A DNA stretch of 64,000 nt, taken from positions 1 through 64,000 of the forward strand of contig JAFYJN010000058.1 of assembly GCA_017538105.1 (NCBI GenBank). Direction: 5' to 3'. This DNA comes from Prevotella sp. (GTDB lineage: Bacteria; Bacteroidota; Bacteroidia; Bacteroidales; Bacteroidaceae). The notes under the pieces were generated by a model. The model saw only the letters and a program-made list of their open reading frames with translations. It had not been told where the DNA came from and searched no databases. This document shows positions 35,801 through 44,505 of this stretch, piece after piece. Both the position numbers and the translations under genes were made by a program. Numbering within the stretch: position 1 is the first letter of the stretch; every line of letters starts with the position of its first letter.

Positions 35801-38594
35801 CGACGGCAGGGTTGGCGGCAATGTCGAGCAATGCGGCATTGAGGACGGGTATCTGGCGCACGGTGTTGACGAATTGCCATGCCCATACCGTGCCGGAGAG
35901 GGTATGCGGAACATCCACATGACATTCCGTGGAGAGGGCCTCCACACTATGCTTCACGGCATCCAGCTCGGGTTGTATCTTGATGAGCGAATCCATGGTG
36001 CGCTGCTTGGCGACGGTACTCACATCGGTGGTGTTCAGTCCGCTCAGGGGATGGTCGGAGGGATGGCCCGTGACGGCGAACACGACATCGAGCTGGCGCA
36101 CCAACTGCTCGTCGTCGTTGAGACGCTGTACGGTGAGCCCGTCCATATATCCCTCGGCGGGGGCAAGGACATCGTCGCTGTCGATGCTAAGGTAACGGGT
36201 GATGATGTCGTAGAGCGACAGTCCCGACGCGCGGGGGGTGTGAAGCAGTTCCATCATCTCCACCAACTGGCGCCGCTGGTCGAACAGGGCTTGCGACTCC
36301 GCCTCGTATTCATCGGGCGACTTGATGCGGGTGAGGTCGAGGGCTTGTTGCAACTGTTGCAACAGGTGGGCGCGCGTCACCTTGTTCGAGTGCAGTTCCA
36401 GCGAGAAGGGACCGAGGCCGATTTTCTCCAACCTTTTCTGAACCACCTGCAAGGCGGCCATCTTCTCGGCCACGAACAGCACGCGCTTGTCGTGGTAGAG
36501 GGCGTTGGCAATCATATTGGTGATGGTCTGGCTCTTGCCGGTGCCTGGAGGACCATAGAGGATGAAACTGCGTCCCTCGCCCGACTCGATGACGGCCTCG
36601 AGCTGCGATGAGTCGACATCCACGGGGATGGCATAACTGCCGGGGCTGACGGTTTGGTCGATGTTGCGCGTATCGGTGGGGGTGATGTTGCCCACGTCAA
36701 CGAGCCGCTTCTGCAGAAGACTCTCAATGACGGCGCTCTGACGCATCTTTTCGGCATTGTTGTGGATATCGTTCCACATCACGAACTTGCTGAACGAGAA
36801 CAGACCGAGCATCGCTTCCTCCACCACATCCCAACGGGGATGGTCCTTGAGAAGGGCACGGATGGTGGCGAACACCGTCCTCACGTCGATGCCGCTCTCG
36901 TCGGTGGGCAATGGCATGAGCCCCGACAAGTTGATGTCGTGCTGCTGGCGGAGCATCTCCACCAGCGTGGTGTTGAACGTCACGTCTTCATCGCGGGTGC
37001 GTATGATATAGTTGTTGCCGCTCTTGCGGATAATGTCCACGGGCAGCAGGATGAGGGGAGCGAAACGTGGACGGATGCTCTTGGGCGTCTCAAACCATTT
37101 CAGCACGCCGAGCACGAGAAACAGGCTGTTGGCGCCATTCTCTTCCAAGGCGGTGCGCGAGGCGCGGTACAGACCCTTGAGTGCCTCGAGAAGGTCGTTG
37201 TCGGTAAGGTACGACACCAGCTCGTTATGCTTGAGGTTTTCCGTCACTAGTTGCTCCAACTCGTCGCGATGGGCTTTCGAATTGTAGATGCCGTATTCAT
37301 CGGCTGTCAGTTGCCGCTTCGTGGGAGCGGGGGTGATGCGATAGTCTTCACCTGCTTGCAAGTGATCTTCCAACAGGTCGATGTCGAAGGATATGAAGGG
37401 AATGAGTTTCTTGCCCACGCGCAGGTTGAGAAGGTTGTTGCGCAGCGAGAAGTCGAGCAACTTGCGCTCCCATATCTGTTGGCGTGTGGCGGCGCCTTGC
37501 GGTCCTTCGGGCACCACATCGAGACGTGTCTGCTGGCGTATGTCATGGGTGATTGTGTCATGTTCTAACCCGTCGGTTATCCATTGCCCGTTCACACGGA
37601 GGGGTAGGGGACGTACACCGTTCAGACGGCAACGGTGGATGTCGACGAAGGCGACGAATTGCTCGGGAGTCTTGTATAACTTGTCTTCGGCCAGCTTCAC
37701 GGCATTCTCGAAGTCAACACCGTTCTGTGTGATGCAGGTGGTCTCCACCACCACCATCTCGTTGATGCCGTCGGCGATGGTCTTGGTGAGGAACGACACA
37801 TCATCGCCCACCATCTGCGGGTAATAATTGTCGATGAGCCAGCAGGCCACAAAGGCGTGGCCTTTCGTGATGACAACGAGGGGATGAAGGCCGCACGACT
37901 CAAGGCACGAGGCATAGAGCAGGGTGGTGTCGAGGCAGTTGCCCATATGTGAAGTGAGTATCTCTTCTGCCAGTCGTATGCGTTGGCCGGTGGTCTCGAA
38001 ACTGGCGGGCACCGTGCAATAAACGAGGCTCTCTTGGCGTAATGCCTCATAGATGGACGCCACTTGCGCACGGACGCGGTTGGGGTCCTGCGTCTGGTAA
38101 TCGTCAAGCGACGACTGTCCGGTGAGCCGTTCCAGATGGCTGGCGGCATGAACCTTGATAGGAGCCAGTTCGGGTGCGTTGGGCGTGACGAACGAGGCGA
38201 GCAACTCGGGCATGATACCCATACCGGGCCATTCGTTGAAGGCCATTAGCCTCAAGGGGTAGCGCTTCACCATCACTTCCTGGCCGCCGATGTTGAGGCT
38301 GACGGTGAACTGTGTGTCGACGGACTCTGTGAGTTGGCGAAGCTGGTCAACGTCGGGCTGGATGTCGAGTTGTGCGAAACTGACGGTCTTGCCGCCCGGG
38401 ATGATGTTGGTCGTCTCGCTGGAAGGCACCAACATGTCGCCCGACACGCTCACTGTGACGTCGCGCCAGTCGCTGTCATCGTTGTTCGTAATCTCCAGTC
38501 TCTCTATACAACGTTTGCCGTTGACACTCATGGCATAATTAAGACTGGGAAGGTAATCTATCTGTAGTTGGTCGTTGGTCAATGTCTCTATCAT
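32856..38594 (-). CDS. Giant DUF4011 helicase-nuclease with DUF3320 and transglutaminase-like region
   Basis: This 1912-residue protein combines several parts. Residues about 200-290 look transglutaminase-like (Cys 220 in GNCLD, His 246 in KGHAFVACW). DUF4011 begins near residue 370 (IWERKLLDFSLRNNLLNLR). A superfamily 1 helicase follows: Walker A GPPGTGKS (681-688), IVVFDEASQMPTSEA, HYRSRHESLIAFSN, NVQGDERDVILFSIGYG and NVAVSRARYEMM. A Vsr/DUF559-type nuclease domain follows (VGRSNFKVDVAV, GILCDGRNYYETKTERDRE), and a C-terminal DUF3320-like domain. This order matches proteins listed as candidate phage-defence helicases (Hhe-type, from memory). It stands alone, without methylase or integrase genes. 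Confidence 0.85.
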   Translation of the reverse strand: MIETLTNDQLQIDYLPSLNYAMSVNGKRCIERLEITNNDDSDWRDVTVSVSGDMLVPSSETTNIIPGGKTVSFAQLDIQPDVDQLRQLTESVDTQFTVSLNIGGQEVMVKRYPLRLMAFNEWPGMGIMPELLASFVTPNAPELAPIKVHAASHLERLTGQSSLDDYQTQDPNRVRAQVASIYEALRQESLVYCTVPASFETTGQRIRLAEEILTSHMGNCLDTTLLYASCLESCGLHPLVVITKGHAFVACWLIDNYYPQMVGDDVSFLTKTIADGINEMVVVETTCITQNGVDFENAVKLAEDKLYKTPEQFVAFVDIHRCRLNGVRPLPLRVNGQWITDGLEHDTITHDIRQQTRLDVVPEGPQGAATRQQIWERKLLDFSLRNNLLNLRVGKKLIPFISFDIDLLEDHLQAGEDYRITPAPTKRQLTADEYGIYNSKAHRDELEQLVTENLKHNELVSYLTDNDLLEALKGLYRASRTALEENGANSLFLVLGVLKWFETPKSIRPRFAPLILLPVDIIRKSGNNYIIRTRDEDVTFNTTLVEMLRQQHDINLSGLMPLPTDESGIDVRTVFATIRALLKDHPRWDVVEEAMLGLFSFSKFVMWNDIHNNAEKMRQSAVIESLLQKRLVDVGNITPTDTRNIDQTVSPGSYAIPVDVDSSQLEAVIESGEGRSFILYGPPGTGKSQTITNMIANALYHDKRVLFVAEKMAALQVVQKRLEKIGLGPFSLELHSNKVTRAHLLQQLQQALDLTRIKSPDEYEAESQALFDQRRQLVEMMELLHTPRASGLSLYDIITRYLSIDSDDVLAPAEGYMDGLTVQRLNDDEQLVRQLDVVFAVTGHPSDHPLSGLNTTDVSTVAKQRTMDSLIKIQPELDAVKHSVEALSTECHVDVPHTLSGTVWAWQFVNTVRQIPVLNAALLDIAANPAVESQWRQVVATGIRRDELFQAITQHYLVEIVQRDPMQLRGEWQAACDKWFIPKFFAKRKFVKQMKIYRPDISEAHVQPLLDQLYEYRQHAVAVDQMTNDLQALFGPLARRGAEQWLPITQTLDDAPKVLQLLNIYRRQDGFASNAFNVEAVRHTDITPIERMQQALATMGDVCTLDPTLSLDEMVAKMPQWLAHLDKMRDWTQWCLRKNQLDDRQLSQVSEFIEKGRHTSDEAADAMLKGTFHRMGTDIIDGDSHLQLFNGLIFEDAIQRYRDMAKRFQELTKKALYCRLASHIPSQTFQASTNSEMGILKRYIASGGRGTTIRHIIDQVPTLLPKLCPCMLMSPLSVAQFIDLDQEKFDIVVFDEASQMPTSEAIGAIARGKALIVVGDPKQMPPTSFFAVQQTDESDAENDDMESILDDCITLSLPAHYLTWHYRSRHESLIAFSNSQYYDGRLYTFPSVDDRLSKVRFISIDGTYDMGKTRCNRSEAEAIVKETLRRLADPELSKLSIGIVSFSKVQQDLIEDILTDELAKKPELEAKAYDSTEPIFIKNLENVQGDERDVILFSIGYGPDKRGHVSMNFGPLNNQGGERRLNVAVSRARYEMMVFSTLQPEQIDLNRSRAKGVEGLKRFLEFAKNGRIAVSTTQVAQERGLDLADDIAKEIRKMGYEVDTHVGRSNFKVDVAVIDPDNTDSYLLGILCDGRNYYETKTERDREITQPGVLRGLGWNLLRIWSVDWFINRDKDLERIRQRLDELKSEGGAIALETANAAPAPKIATLMPFAVGEDEIISDMTNEHEKQYQVGNYRMMSTYSTFVDLKRKKMQGVIQSIVDAEQPITLSLICKRISSIYGIPRITPQIRQYIEGEVCLYTYRDPSSPADNPYYWSNAVTAINFVDYRQAAGREADEIPVIEVRNLLAYAIEQQVSTPNDAALRSQVAKVLGFTRRTKKLDDLVDLAVRQLIVCGKVTEHEGVLSAATDGN

Positions 38595-38643
38595 CTCAAC
38601 TAGTAATGGCTTAAGGTTCTTATGTTTTTTTCAATGATTTAGT

Positions 38644-38676
38644 CTTTTCTCTTGCTCCTTGCCCCTTGCTCCTCAA
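38644..38676. repeat. GAGGAGCAAGG intergenic word array
   Basis: On the minus strand it reads TTGAGGAGCAAGGGGCAAGG then AGCAAGAG, the non-coding counterpart of the array inside the DoxX gene tail at 13187-13265. It touches the stop of the radical SAM gene. Confidence 0.75.
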
Positions 38677-39452
38677 TACGACACGCTGCATGTCAGCCCG
38701 GCGGCCCTCACCTGTTCGGCGATGCTGTCGAGCACCGACGGGGAAGCCTTGCGCAGGTCGTGGTCGGGAGTCTCGCGGTCGATGGTGTAAATCATTACCT
38801 GTGAGGGCTGTATGCGCAAGAGAGCGTCAATCCAGGGCAGTACATACGCATCGCCTGTGTTGTCAACGCTTATGCCATGTGATGTGCCTGACATGAACAT
38901 CGTTTGCACGATGACATGGCCTTTCATCATGGCCATCTGCTCCACCACGTCGGAGGAATCGTAACGGGGATTGATGGGACGGTCCACACGACGAATGTAG
39001 TCGTTGTCCACTGTGTCGAGTTTCTGGATGTTGTTGTCGACGAGCATCAGGGCCTCTCGAATCTCTTGACGGTGCAGCTGCGTGCCGTTGCTCAGCACCG
39101 AGATCTTCGCTTCAGGGAAAAAACGGTCACGAAGTGCCACCGTGTCGGCGATGATGTCGGCAAACTGCGGATGGCAGGTGGGCTCGCCGTTGCCGGCGAA
39201 GGTGAGCACGTCGGGATGCGGGCCCTCGTGTCGCATCTTCTGCAACTGTCGTTCGAGGGCGGTGGCCACCTCTTCGCGCGTGGGACGGGGAGTGTGGGGC
39301 CTGTGGTCGGCATTGAACCCACATTCGCAGTAGATACAGTCGAAAGTGCATATTTTTCCATCGCCGGGCATCAAGTTGATACCCAACGAAACGCCCAACC
39401 GGCGACTGTGAACAGGCCCAAAGATGGGTGAAGTGTAGATGATGGTGCTCAT
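38673..39452 (-). CDS. Radical SAM protein
   Basis: The 259-residue protein has the 4Fe-4S motif CTFDCIYCECG (CX3CX2C), the GNGEPTCHPQF motif that binds SAM's amino group, and SVLSNGTQLHR. It looks like a small radical SAM enzyme of the activase-like or wybutosine-like group; the substrate cannot be told. The start is placed at ATG 39452 (MSTIIYTSPIFGPVHSRRLG), since the eight residues before it from 39476 overlap the repeat unit upstream and look like chance coding. Confidence 0.85.
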   Translation of the reverse strand: MSTIIYTSPIFGPVHSRRLGVSLGINLMPGDGKICTFDCIYCECGFNADHRPHTPRPTREEVATALERQLQKMRHEGPHPDVLTFAGNGEPTCHPQFADIIADTVALRDRFFPEAKISVLSNGTQLHRQEIREALMLVDNNIQKLDTVDNDYIRRVDRPINPRYDSSDVVEQMAMMKGHVIVQTMFMSGTSHGISVDNTGDAYVLPWIDALLRIQPSQVMIYTIDRETPDHDLRKASPSVLDSIAEQVRAAGLTCSVSY

Positions 39453-39472
39453 ATTGGTTGTTTGTTGTTTTG

Positions 39473-39620
39473 GCAAAATGACTGCAAGGCGAGCGAAGAA
39501 CCAAATTTATTTGAGTTCTTCCGAGCCGCAGCGTAATTTATGCAAAATGACTGCAAGGCGAGCGAAGAACCAATTTATTTGAGTTCTTCCGAGCCGCAGC
39601 GTAATTTATGCAAAATTACG
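39473..39620. repeat. Tandem 69-bp imperfect palindromic repeat
   Basis: Two copies (39473-39541 and 39542-39609, differing by one A) and the start of a third (GCAAAATTACG) lie head to tail. Each contains GAAGAAC ... GTTCTTC with CAAA/TTTG inside and partially matching GC-rich ends (TGCAAGGC, GCCGCAG), so each unit can fold as a long hairpin. Confidence 0.85.
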
Positions 39621-39705
39621 TTTTTCCTTCTTTATTTGCAAACTTTTAATAGGCGGCGGCACGTTAATTGTCGTTAAAGGGATTGCAAAACGATGATTTT
39701 TTTAC

Positions 39706-39713
39706 TATATTTG
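39706..39713 (+). promoter_or_regulatory. -7 box TATATTTG for the ftsX operon
   Basis: TATATTTGCACC lies 29 bases before ATG 39743. It supports that start over the in-frame ATG at 39668, which is upstream of the promoter. Confidence 0.65.
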
Positions 39714-39742
39714 CACCCAATTTGGTGTATTATATCCTGAAA

Positions 39743-40621
39743 ATGGGAAAAAACAAAAGCAAAAAACGAAGCCGGGGCAGCCTGCAGTTCGTGACAACTT
39801 GCATCAGTACTGCCTTGGTACTCATATTATTGGGTATGGTGGTGTTCACCGTGTTCACAGCACGAAATCTATCGGCCTATGTGAAAGAGAATCTCACGGT
39901 GACAATGATGCTGGCCGACGACACGACAGAGCCCGAGGCTCAGCAGTTGTGTGACCAACTGAGCAAACGACCCTATATAAGTTCGCTCCAATACATTACC
40001 AAGGACTCCGTGCTGGCGGAGCAGACGGCGGAGATGGGTATCGACCCGTCTGAATTTGCAGAACAGAACCCCTTCCTTTCATCTATAGAACTGCAGCTAA
40101 AAGCGGAATACGCCAACAGCGATTCGCTGAAATGGATTTCCGAGGAACTGAAACAGAGCCAGAAAGTGAACGAGATTGTCTATCCGCAGGATCTTGTCGA
40201 CAGTGTGAACAACTTCCTCAGCAAGGTGAGTCTCGTATTGCTCGTGTTGGCGGCCCTGCTGCTCTTCGTGTCGTTCTCGCTCATCAACAATACCGTGCGA
40301 CTGGGTATCTATGCCCGACGGTTCAGCATCCACACGATGAAACTGGTGGGTGCGTCGTGGGGATTCATACGTTGGCCGTTCCTTAAGAGGGCCATCGGCA
40401 TGGGACTCCTGGCGGGCATCGTGGCCATAGCGGTGTTGGGCACTGGGGTATGGGTGCTGTCACAGTACGAGCCCGACGTGATGAAGGTCATCACACCGCA
40501 GGTGCTGCTGATCACTGCCGTTGCCGTGTTGGTGTTCGGCGTCATCATCACTACTTTCTGCTGCTGGCTCTCGGTGAATAAGTTCCTGCGCATGAAAGCA
40601 AGTGAGCTATATAAGATTTAA
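39743..40621 (+). CDS. ftsX: Cell division protein FtsX
   Basis: The 292-residue protein has a basic cytoplasmic N-terminus (MGKNKSKKRSRGS), a first membrane segment, an extracytoplasmic domain (about residues 60-160, VTMMLADDTTEPEAQQLCDQ) and three C-terminal membrane segments with SLINNTVRLGIYARRFSIHTMKLVGAS shape. This is the FtsX permease, which with FtsE controls peptidoglycan hydrolases at the septum. ftsE is not adjacent, as is usual in Bacteroidota. It is the first gene of the operon ending in folK. Confidence 0.93.
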   Translation: MGKNKSKKRSRGSLQFVTTCISTALVLILLGMVVFTVFTARNLSAYVKENLTVTMMLADDTTEPEAQQLCDQLSKRPYISSLQYITKDSVLAEQTAEMGIDPSEFAEQNPFLSSIELQLKAEYANSDSLKWISEELKQSQKVNEIVYPQDLVDSVNNFLSKVSLVLLVLAALLLFVSFSLINNTVRLGIYARRFSIHTMKLVGASWGFIRWPFLKRAIGMGLLAGIVAIAVLGTGVWVLSQYEPDVMKVITPQVLLITAVAVLVFGVIITTFCCWLSVNKFLRMKASELYKI

Positions 40622-40659
40622 TCGTTTCGGACAAAAGGTTTTATTGCTTAAAATCAATA

Positions 40660-41001
40660 ATGGATAAGAGAAATTATGCTTTCGATAGGGTCAACTTCAT
40701 CTTGTTGGCCATAGGCATGGCTATCGTGGTCATCGGGTTTATCCTGATGAGTGGCGCGCCGTCAACAGAAGAGACGTTCAATCCCGACATTTTCAGCGCC
40801 ATGCGTGTGAAAGTGGCGCCCGTGGTCTGTTTCCTCGGTTTCGTGTCGATGATTTATGCCATCGTGCGCAAACCGAAAGACGAAGGCACGGCAGCGTTGG
40901 AGACGGTGAAGGAAAAGGCTGTGGCCGAAGAAGAGACAAAAAACGTGACAAAAACTGTAAAACAAGACGTTAAAAAGGTTAAGAAAGCAACCAAGAAATG
41001 A
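40660..41001 (+). CDS. DUF3098 membrane protein
   Basis: The 113-residue protein has two membrane segments ([20 protein letters not shown] and [20 protein letters not shown]) and a Lys/Glu/Val-rich tail. The core, ending RKP, matches DUF3098, a family of unknown role that stands between ftsX and uppP in many Bacteroidota. Its stop overlaps the uppP start (ATGA). Confidence 0.85.
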   Translation: MDKRNYAFDRVNFILLAIGMAIVVIGFILMSGAPSTEETFNPDIFSAMRVKVAPVVCFLGFVSMIYAIVRKPKDEGTAALETVKEKAVAEEETKNVTKTVKQDVKKVKKATKK

Positions 41002-41861
41002 CTATACTGGAAACAATAATCCTGGCTATCGTGGAAGGATTGACTGAGTTCCTTCCCGTTTCTTCCACAGGACACATGATCATCACCCAGAACCTCCTGG
41101 GAATAGAGAGCACTCCTTTCGTCAAGGCATTCACCATCATTATTCAGTTCGGAGCCATCCTGTCTGTGGTATGTCTTTATTGGCACCGTTTCTTCCGCCT
41201 CGACCGCACACCGGCACCGGCGGGGAGCAACGCGTGGCAGAAATTCATTCACCGATGGGACTTCTATTGGAAACTGCTGGTGGCTTTCATTCCCGCGGCG
41301 GTCATCGGACTGGTAGCCAAGAAGACGGGACTTATCGACCGTTTCCTGGAGAGCGTACAGGTGGTGGCCATCATGCTCGTGCTGGGTGGCGTGTTCATGC
41401 TCTTCTGCGACCGTATCTTCAACCGTGGCAGCGAGAAGACGAAACTCACCGAGCGCAAGGCGTTCAATATAGGTCTCTTCCAATGCATCGCTATGATTCC
41501 AGGCGTGTCGCGCTCCATGGCCACTATCGTGGGAGGTATGGCGCAGAAACTCACTCGGAAGGCGGCGGCGGAATTCTCATTCTTCCTGGCTGTGCCCACG
41601 ATGGCGGCGGCGACCGCTCTCGACGTGATAGAGGTGTTCTTCGCCGAAGATGCGAATACCGACTGGGCCACGGGCAGCAACCTGTCGATGCTGGCTCTGG
41701 GATGTGTGGTGGCGTTCATCGTGGCATTGCTGGCCATGAAATGGTTCGTGGCTTTCCTTACGAAATATGGTTTCAAGGCTTTTGGTGTCTACCGTATCAT
41801 CGTTGGTGCCATTATCCTGCTGCTCCTGCTGACAGGACATTCACTGGTAATGGTTGACTGA
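40998..41861 (+). CDS. uppP: Undecaprenyl-diphosphatase
   Basis: The 287-residue multi-pass protein carries both UppP/BacA motifs: [17 protein letters not shown] near the start and [13 protein letters not shown] in the middle. It removes one phosphate from undecaprenyl pyrophosphate, recycling the lipid carrier for peptidoglycan and surface glycans; extra copies give bacitracin tolerance. It overlaps its neighbours on both sides (ATGA with DUF3098, TGATG with truB). Confidence 0.96.
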   Translation: MTILETIILAIVEGLTEFLPVSSTGHMIITQNLLGIESTPFVKAFTIIIQFGAILSVVCLYWHRFFRLDRTPAPAGSNAWQKFIHRWDFYWKLLVAFIPAAVIGLVAKKTGLIDRFLESVQVVAIMLVLGGVFMLFCDRIFNRGSEKTKLTERKAFNIGLFQCIAMIPGVSRSMATIVGGMAQKLTRKAAAEFSFFLAVPTMAAATALDVIEVFFAEDANTDWATGSNLSMLALGCVVAFIVALLAMKWFVAFLTKYGFKAFGVYRIIVGAIILLLLLTGHSLVMVD

Positions 41862-42565
41862 TGAATTTCTACGAGGGAGCCATCATTCCTGTCGACAAGC
41901 CCTATGGCATGACCAGCTTCGGGGCATTGGCGCACATACGCTATCTTATATCGAGGAAATTGGGTGTGCGGCGTATAAAGACAGGTCATGCCGGAACGCT
42001 CGACCCGTTGGCCACAGGGGTTCTCATCCTATGCACGGGAAGGGCGACGAAACAGATTGACCAGTTGCAGCAACATACCAAGGAATATAGGGCAACGCTC
42101 CAGTTGGGGGCTACCACGCCGAGCTTCGACATGGAACATCCCGTGGATGCAACCTTTCCCACCAACCATATCACAGAGACGCTCGTCCGCGAAACTCTCA
42201 CGCATTTCCTGGGCGAGATAGAACAGGTGCCGCCGGAATATTCGGCATGTAAGGTGGATGGGAAAAGGGCCTACGACCTTATGCGCAAGGGAAAAGGGGT
42301 ACAGCTCAAGCCTAAAGTGCTGCGTATCGATGAGATAGAACTGGAGCATTTCGATGCTGAGACCATGCGCATCACCATTCGCGTGGTTTGCGGTAAAGGT
42401 ACCTACATCAGGGCTCTGGCGCGCGACATAGGCAAGGCATTGGGCAGCGGTGCCTATCTCACAGCCCTCCGACGTACGCGGGTGGGCGATGTAAAGGTGG
42501 AAGATTGTATATCCTTCGACGATTTCCCCGCCTGGCTCGACGCACAAATTATAGAAACACCCTAG
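41861..42565 (+). CDS. truB: tRNA pseudouridine(55) synthase
   Basis: The 234-residue protein has the TruB catalytic segment GHAGTLDPLATGVLILCTGRAT with the nucleophilic aspartate, plus DKPYGMTSFG, KAYDLMRKGK-like RAYDLMRKGKGVQL and GTYIRALARDIG. It makes pseudouridine 55 in the T-loop of tRNAs. It starts on the last base of uppP's stop codon. Confidence 0.96.
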   Translation: MNFYEGAIIPVDKPYGMTSFGALAHIRYLISRKLGVRRIKTGHAGTLDPLATGVLILCTGRATKQIDQLQQHTKEYRATLQLGATTPSFDMEHPVDATFPTNHITETLVRETLTHFLGEIEQVPPEYSACKVDGKRAYDLMRKGKGVQLKPKVLRIDEIELEHFDAETMRITIRVVCGKGTYIRALARDIGKALGSGAYLTALRRTRVGDVKVEDCISFDDFPAWLDAQIIETP

Positions 42566-42600
42566 AAAAACCTACCCCCTAGAACCTCCTAGAAAAAAAT
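42563..42600. repeat. CCTAGAAAAA words between truB and queA
   Basis: The 51-base spacer is made of CCTAGAAAAACCTACCCCCT and further CCTAGAA units, similar to spacers at 9288, 10896 and 44175. Confidence 0.6.
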
Positions 42601-42616
42601 AAAATACAAACCATAT

Positions 42617-43735
42617 ATGAAACTGTCGCAATTCAAATTCAAACTCAACGAAGAGCAGGTCGCTCTCTATCCGACGTACCACCGTGACGAATGCCGACTG
42701 ATGATTATCCATCGCCAGTCACAGCGCATTGACATGTATAAGACCGACGACGAGGGAGAACCGTTGAAAGATGAAGAGGGAAACCCCATATTCCTCGACT
42801 TCCGGAATGTGCTTGATTATTTTGAAGAGGGCGATACCTTCGTGTTCAACGACACCAAGGTGTTTCCGGCACGTCTCTATGGCACCAAGGAACGCACCGA
42901 CGCCAAGATTGAGGTGTTCCTGCTACGCGAGCTCAACGAGGAGATGCGCCTGTGGGACGTGTTGGTGGAGCCGGCGCGCAAAATACGTATAGGCAACAAA
43001 CTGTTCTTCGACGACAGCGGTACCATGGTGGCAGAGGTGATCGACAACACCACAAGCCGAGGACGCACACTGCGATTCCTATACGACTGTCCGCACGATG
43101 AGTTCAAACGTGAGCTGTATGCACTGGGGGCGGCACCACTGCCACATTATATCGTCGACAGGAGGGAGGCCAATACCGAAGATATGGAGGCTTTCCAGTG
43201 TATATATGCCAAGAATGAGGGGGCCGTCACGGCACCCGCTTCAGGACTGCATTTCAGCCGAGAGCTGATGAAGCGTATGGAGATTCGAGGCATCAACTTC
43301 GCATATATCACCATGCACTGTGCGCTGGGCAACTTCCACAATATCGAGGTGGAAGACCTCACGAAGCATAAGATGGACAACGAACAGATGTTTGTCGAGG
43401 CTGACGCTTGTCGTATCGTCAACGACACCAAGGCTGCGGGACATAAGGTGTGTGCCGTGGGAACGAGTGTCATCAAGGCCACGGAAACGGCGGTGGGCAC
43501 CGACGGACTGCTCAAGGAATATGAGGGATGGACCAACAAATTCATATTCCCGCCCTATGAGTTCAAACTGGCCGACTGCATGATAGGTAATTTCTACCAT
43601 CCTTACTCCACCTTGCTCATGTCGGAGTGTGCCTTCGGAGGATACGACCTCGTGATGAAAGCTTACGACATGGCTTCGGAGAATGGATACCGCTTCGGAT
43701 GTTACGGTGATGCCATGCTTATCCTCGACGACTGA
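42617..43735 (+). CDS. queA: S-adenosylmethionine:tRNA ribosyltransferase-isomerase
   Basis: The 372-residue protein has the QueA features FVFNDTKVFPARLYGTK, VTAPASGLHFS (GLHF), and the C-terminal FIFPPYEFK and NFYHPYSTLLM (normally NFHLPxSTLLM). It transfers the ribosyl part of SAM to preQ1 in tRNA to form epoxyqueuosine. It carries an insert near residue 50 (DDEGEPLKDEEGNPIFLD) that is longer than in proteobacterial QueA. It overlaps folK by one base. Confidence 0.95.
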   Translation: MKLSQFKFKLNEEQVALYPTYHRDECRLMIIHRQSQRIDMYKTDDEGEPLKDEEGNPIFLDFRNVLDYFEEGDTFVFNDTKVFPARLYGTKERTDAKIEVFLLRELNEEMRLWDVLVEPARKIRIGNKLFFDDSGTMVAEVIDNTTSRGRTLRFLYDCPHDEFKRELYALGAAPLPHYIVDRREANTEDMEAFQCIYAKNEGAVTAPASGLHFSRELMKRMEIRGINFAYITMHCALGNFHNIEVEDLTKHKMDNEQMFVEADACRIVNDTKAAGHKVCAVGTSVIKATETAVGTDGLLKEYEGWTNKFIFPPYEFKLADCMIGNFYHPYSTLLMSECAFGGYDLVMKAYDMASENGYRFGCYGDAMLILDD

Positions 43736-44169
43736 TGACGAACAACGCAGCGATGCATACCGTTTACCTGGCCTTGGGGTCGAATATGGGCGACAGGGAA
43801 GCCCATCTCCATAAGGCGGTCAACGAAATAGAAAAGCTGGTTGGCCACGTGGTGCGCCAATCAGCTTTTCATGTCACTGAACCGGTGGGTTTCCACTCCG
43901 ACAACCTCTTTGTCAACGCTGCGGTGTGTTGTCTCACTCCGCTATCACCCCATGAACTGCTCACTGTCACCCAACGCATAGAACGGCAGATGGGACGGCG
44001 GCGGAAATCGAAAAACGGCGTCTACCACGACCGCATCATCGATATCGACATACTGCTATATGACGACATAACTGTCAACGACCCTGACCTCGTCATACCT
44101 CATCCTCGCATGTACGAACGCGATTTCGTCATGATTCCCCTGAAGGAAATCATTGAAGAAACAAACTAA
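43735..44169 (+). CDS. folK: 2-amino-4-hydroxy-6-hydroxymethyldihydropteridine pyrophosphokinase
   Basis: The 144-residue protein has ALGSNMGDRE, ESAFHVTEPVG-like QSAFHVTEPVGF and HDRIIDIDILLYDD, the HPPK signature. It transfers pyrophosphate from ATP to the pterin in folate synthesis, downstream of FolE (11009-11602). ATG 43735 overlaps the queA stop; ATG 43753 (MHTVYLALGSN) is closer to the family's usual start and could be the true one. Confidence 0.95.
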   Translation: MTNNAAMHTVYLALGSNMGDREAHLHKAVNEIEKLVGHVVRQSAFHVTEPVGFHSDNLFVNAAVCCLTPLSPHELLTVTQRIERQMGRRRKSKNGVYHDRIIDIDILLYDDITVNDPDLVIPHPRMYERDFVMIPLKEIIEETN

Positions 44170-44174
44170 TCCTT

Positions 44175-44450
44175 GATTATTCCCTAAGAAATCCTAAGTA
44201 AACCAAAACCCTTAGGATAACTTTGTGATGCCTATAATAACCTAGTGCTTCCTAGGATCACCTAGGATTACCTAGGCCTATAATTCCCCACAACTCCCCC
44301 TGTGTGTTCACCATTCCCCCTCTTGGGAAGGGGAATGGGGGAGGTTCCCCTAGGACACCCTATAACTCCCTATCTGTGTTCAGCATTCCCCCTCCTTGGG
44401 AGGGGGGTAGGGGGAGGTATCACAACTTGGGAGGGGGCTAGGGGGAGGTT
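44175..44450. repeat. Gene-free spacer of CCTAGG words and CCCCTC/GAGGGG palindromes
   Basis: The first half (44175-44290) is a chain of CCTAAG, CCTAGG and TCCTAGGATCACCTAGGAT-like units. The second half holds three copies of a CCCCCTCTTGGGAAGGGGAA-like palindrome followed by GGGGGAGG. No open frame of credible composition lies here. Confidence 0.7.
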
Positions 44451-44452
44451 TT

Positions 44453-44481
44453 AAAAAAACCTCCCGTTTTGGGAGGTTTTT
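44453..44481. terminator. Bidirectional terminator between folK and rpsO
   Basis: The stem AAAAAAACCTCCC / GGGAGGTTTTT with loop GTTTT is followed by a long T-run on the plus strand and preceded by A-runs that serve the minus strand. It ends both the ftsX-folK operon and rpsO. Confidence 0.85.
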
Positions 44482-44505
44482 GTTTTTTTTTGCATCTTAC
44501 CGCGA

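Noticed and set aside
34818..36611. Two long plus-strand open frames opposite the giant helicase
   Set aside because: They are antisense to conserved helicase motifs and have no ribosome-binding site or family pattern.
39473..39620. Possible CRISPR array
   Set aside because: The units are directly adjacent with no unique spacers, are 69 bp long, and no cas genes are near.
44175..44450. Degraded gene or rRNA fragment between folK and rpsO
   Set aside because: The stretch is made of short repeated CCTAGG and GGGGAGG words and shows no remnant of a reading frame or known RNA.
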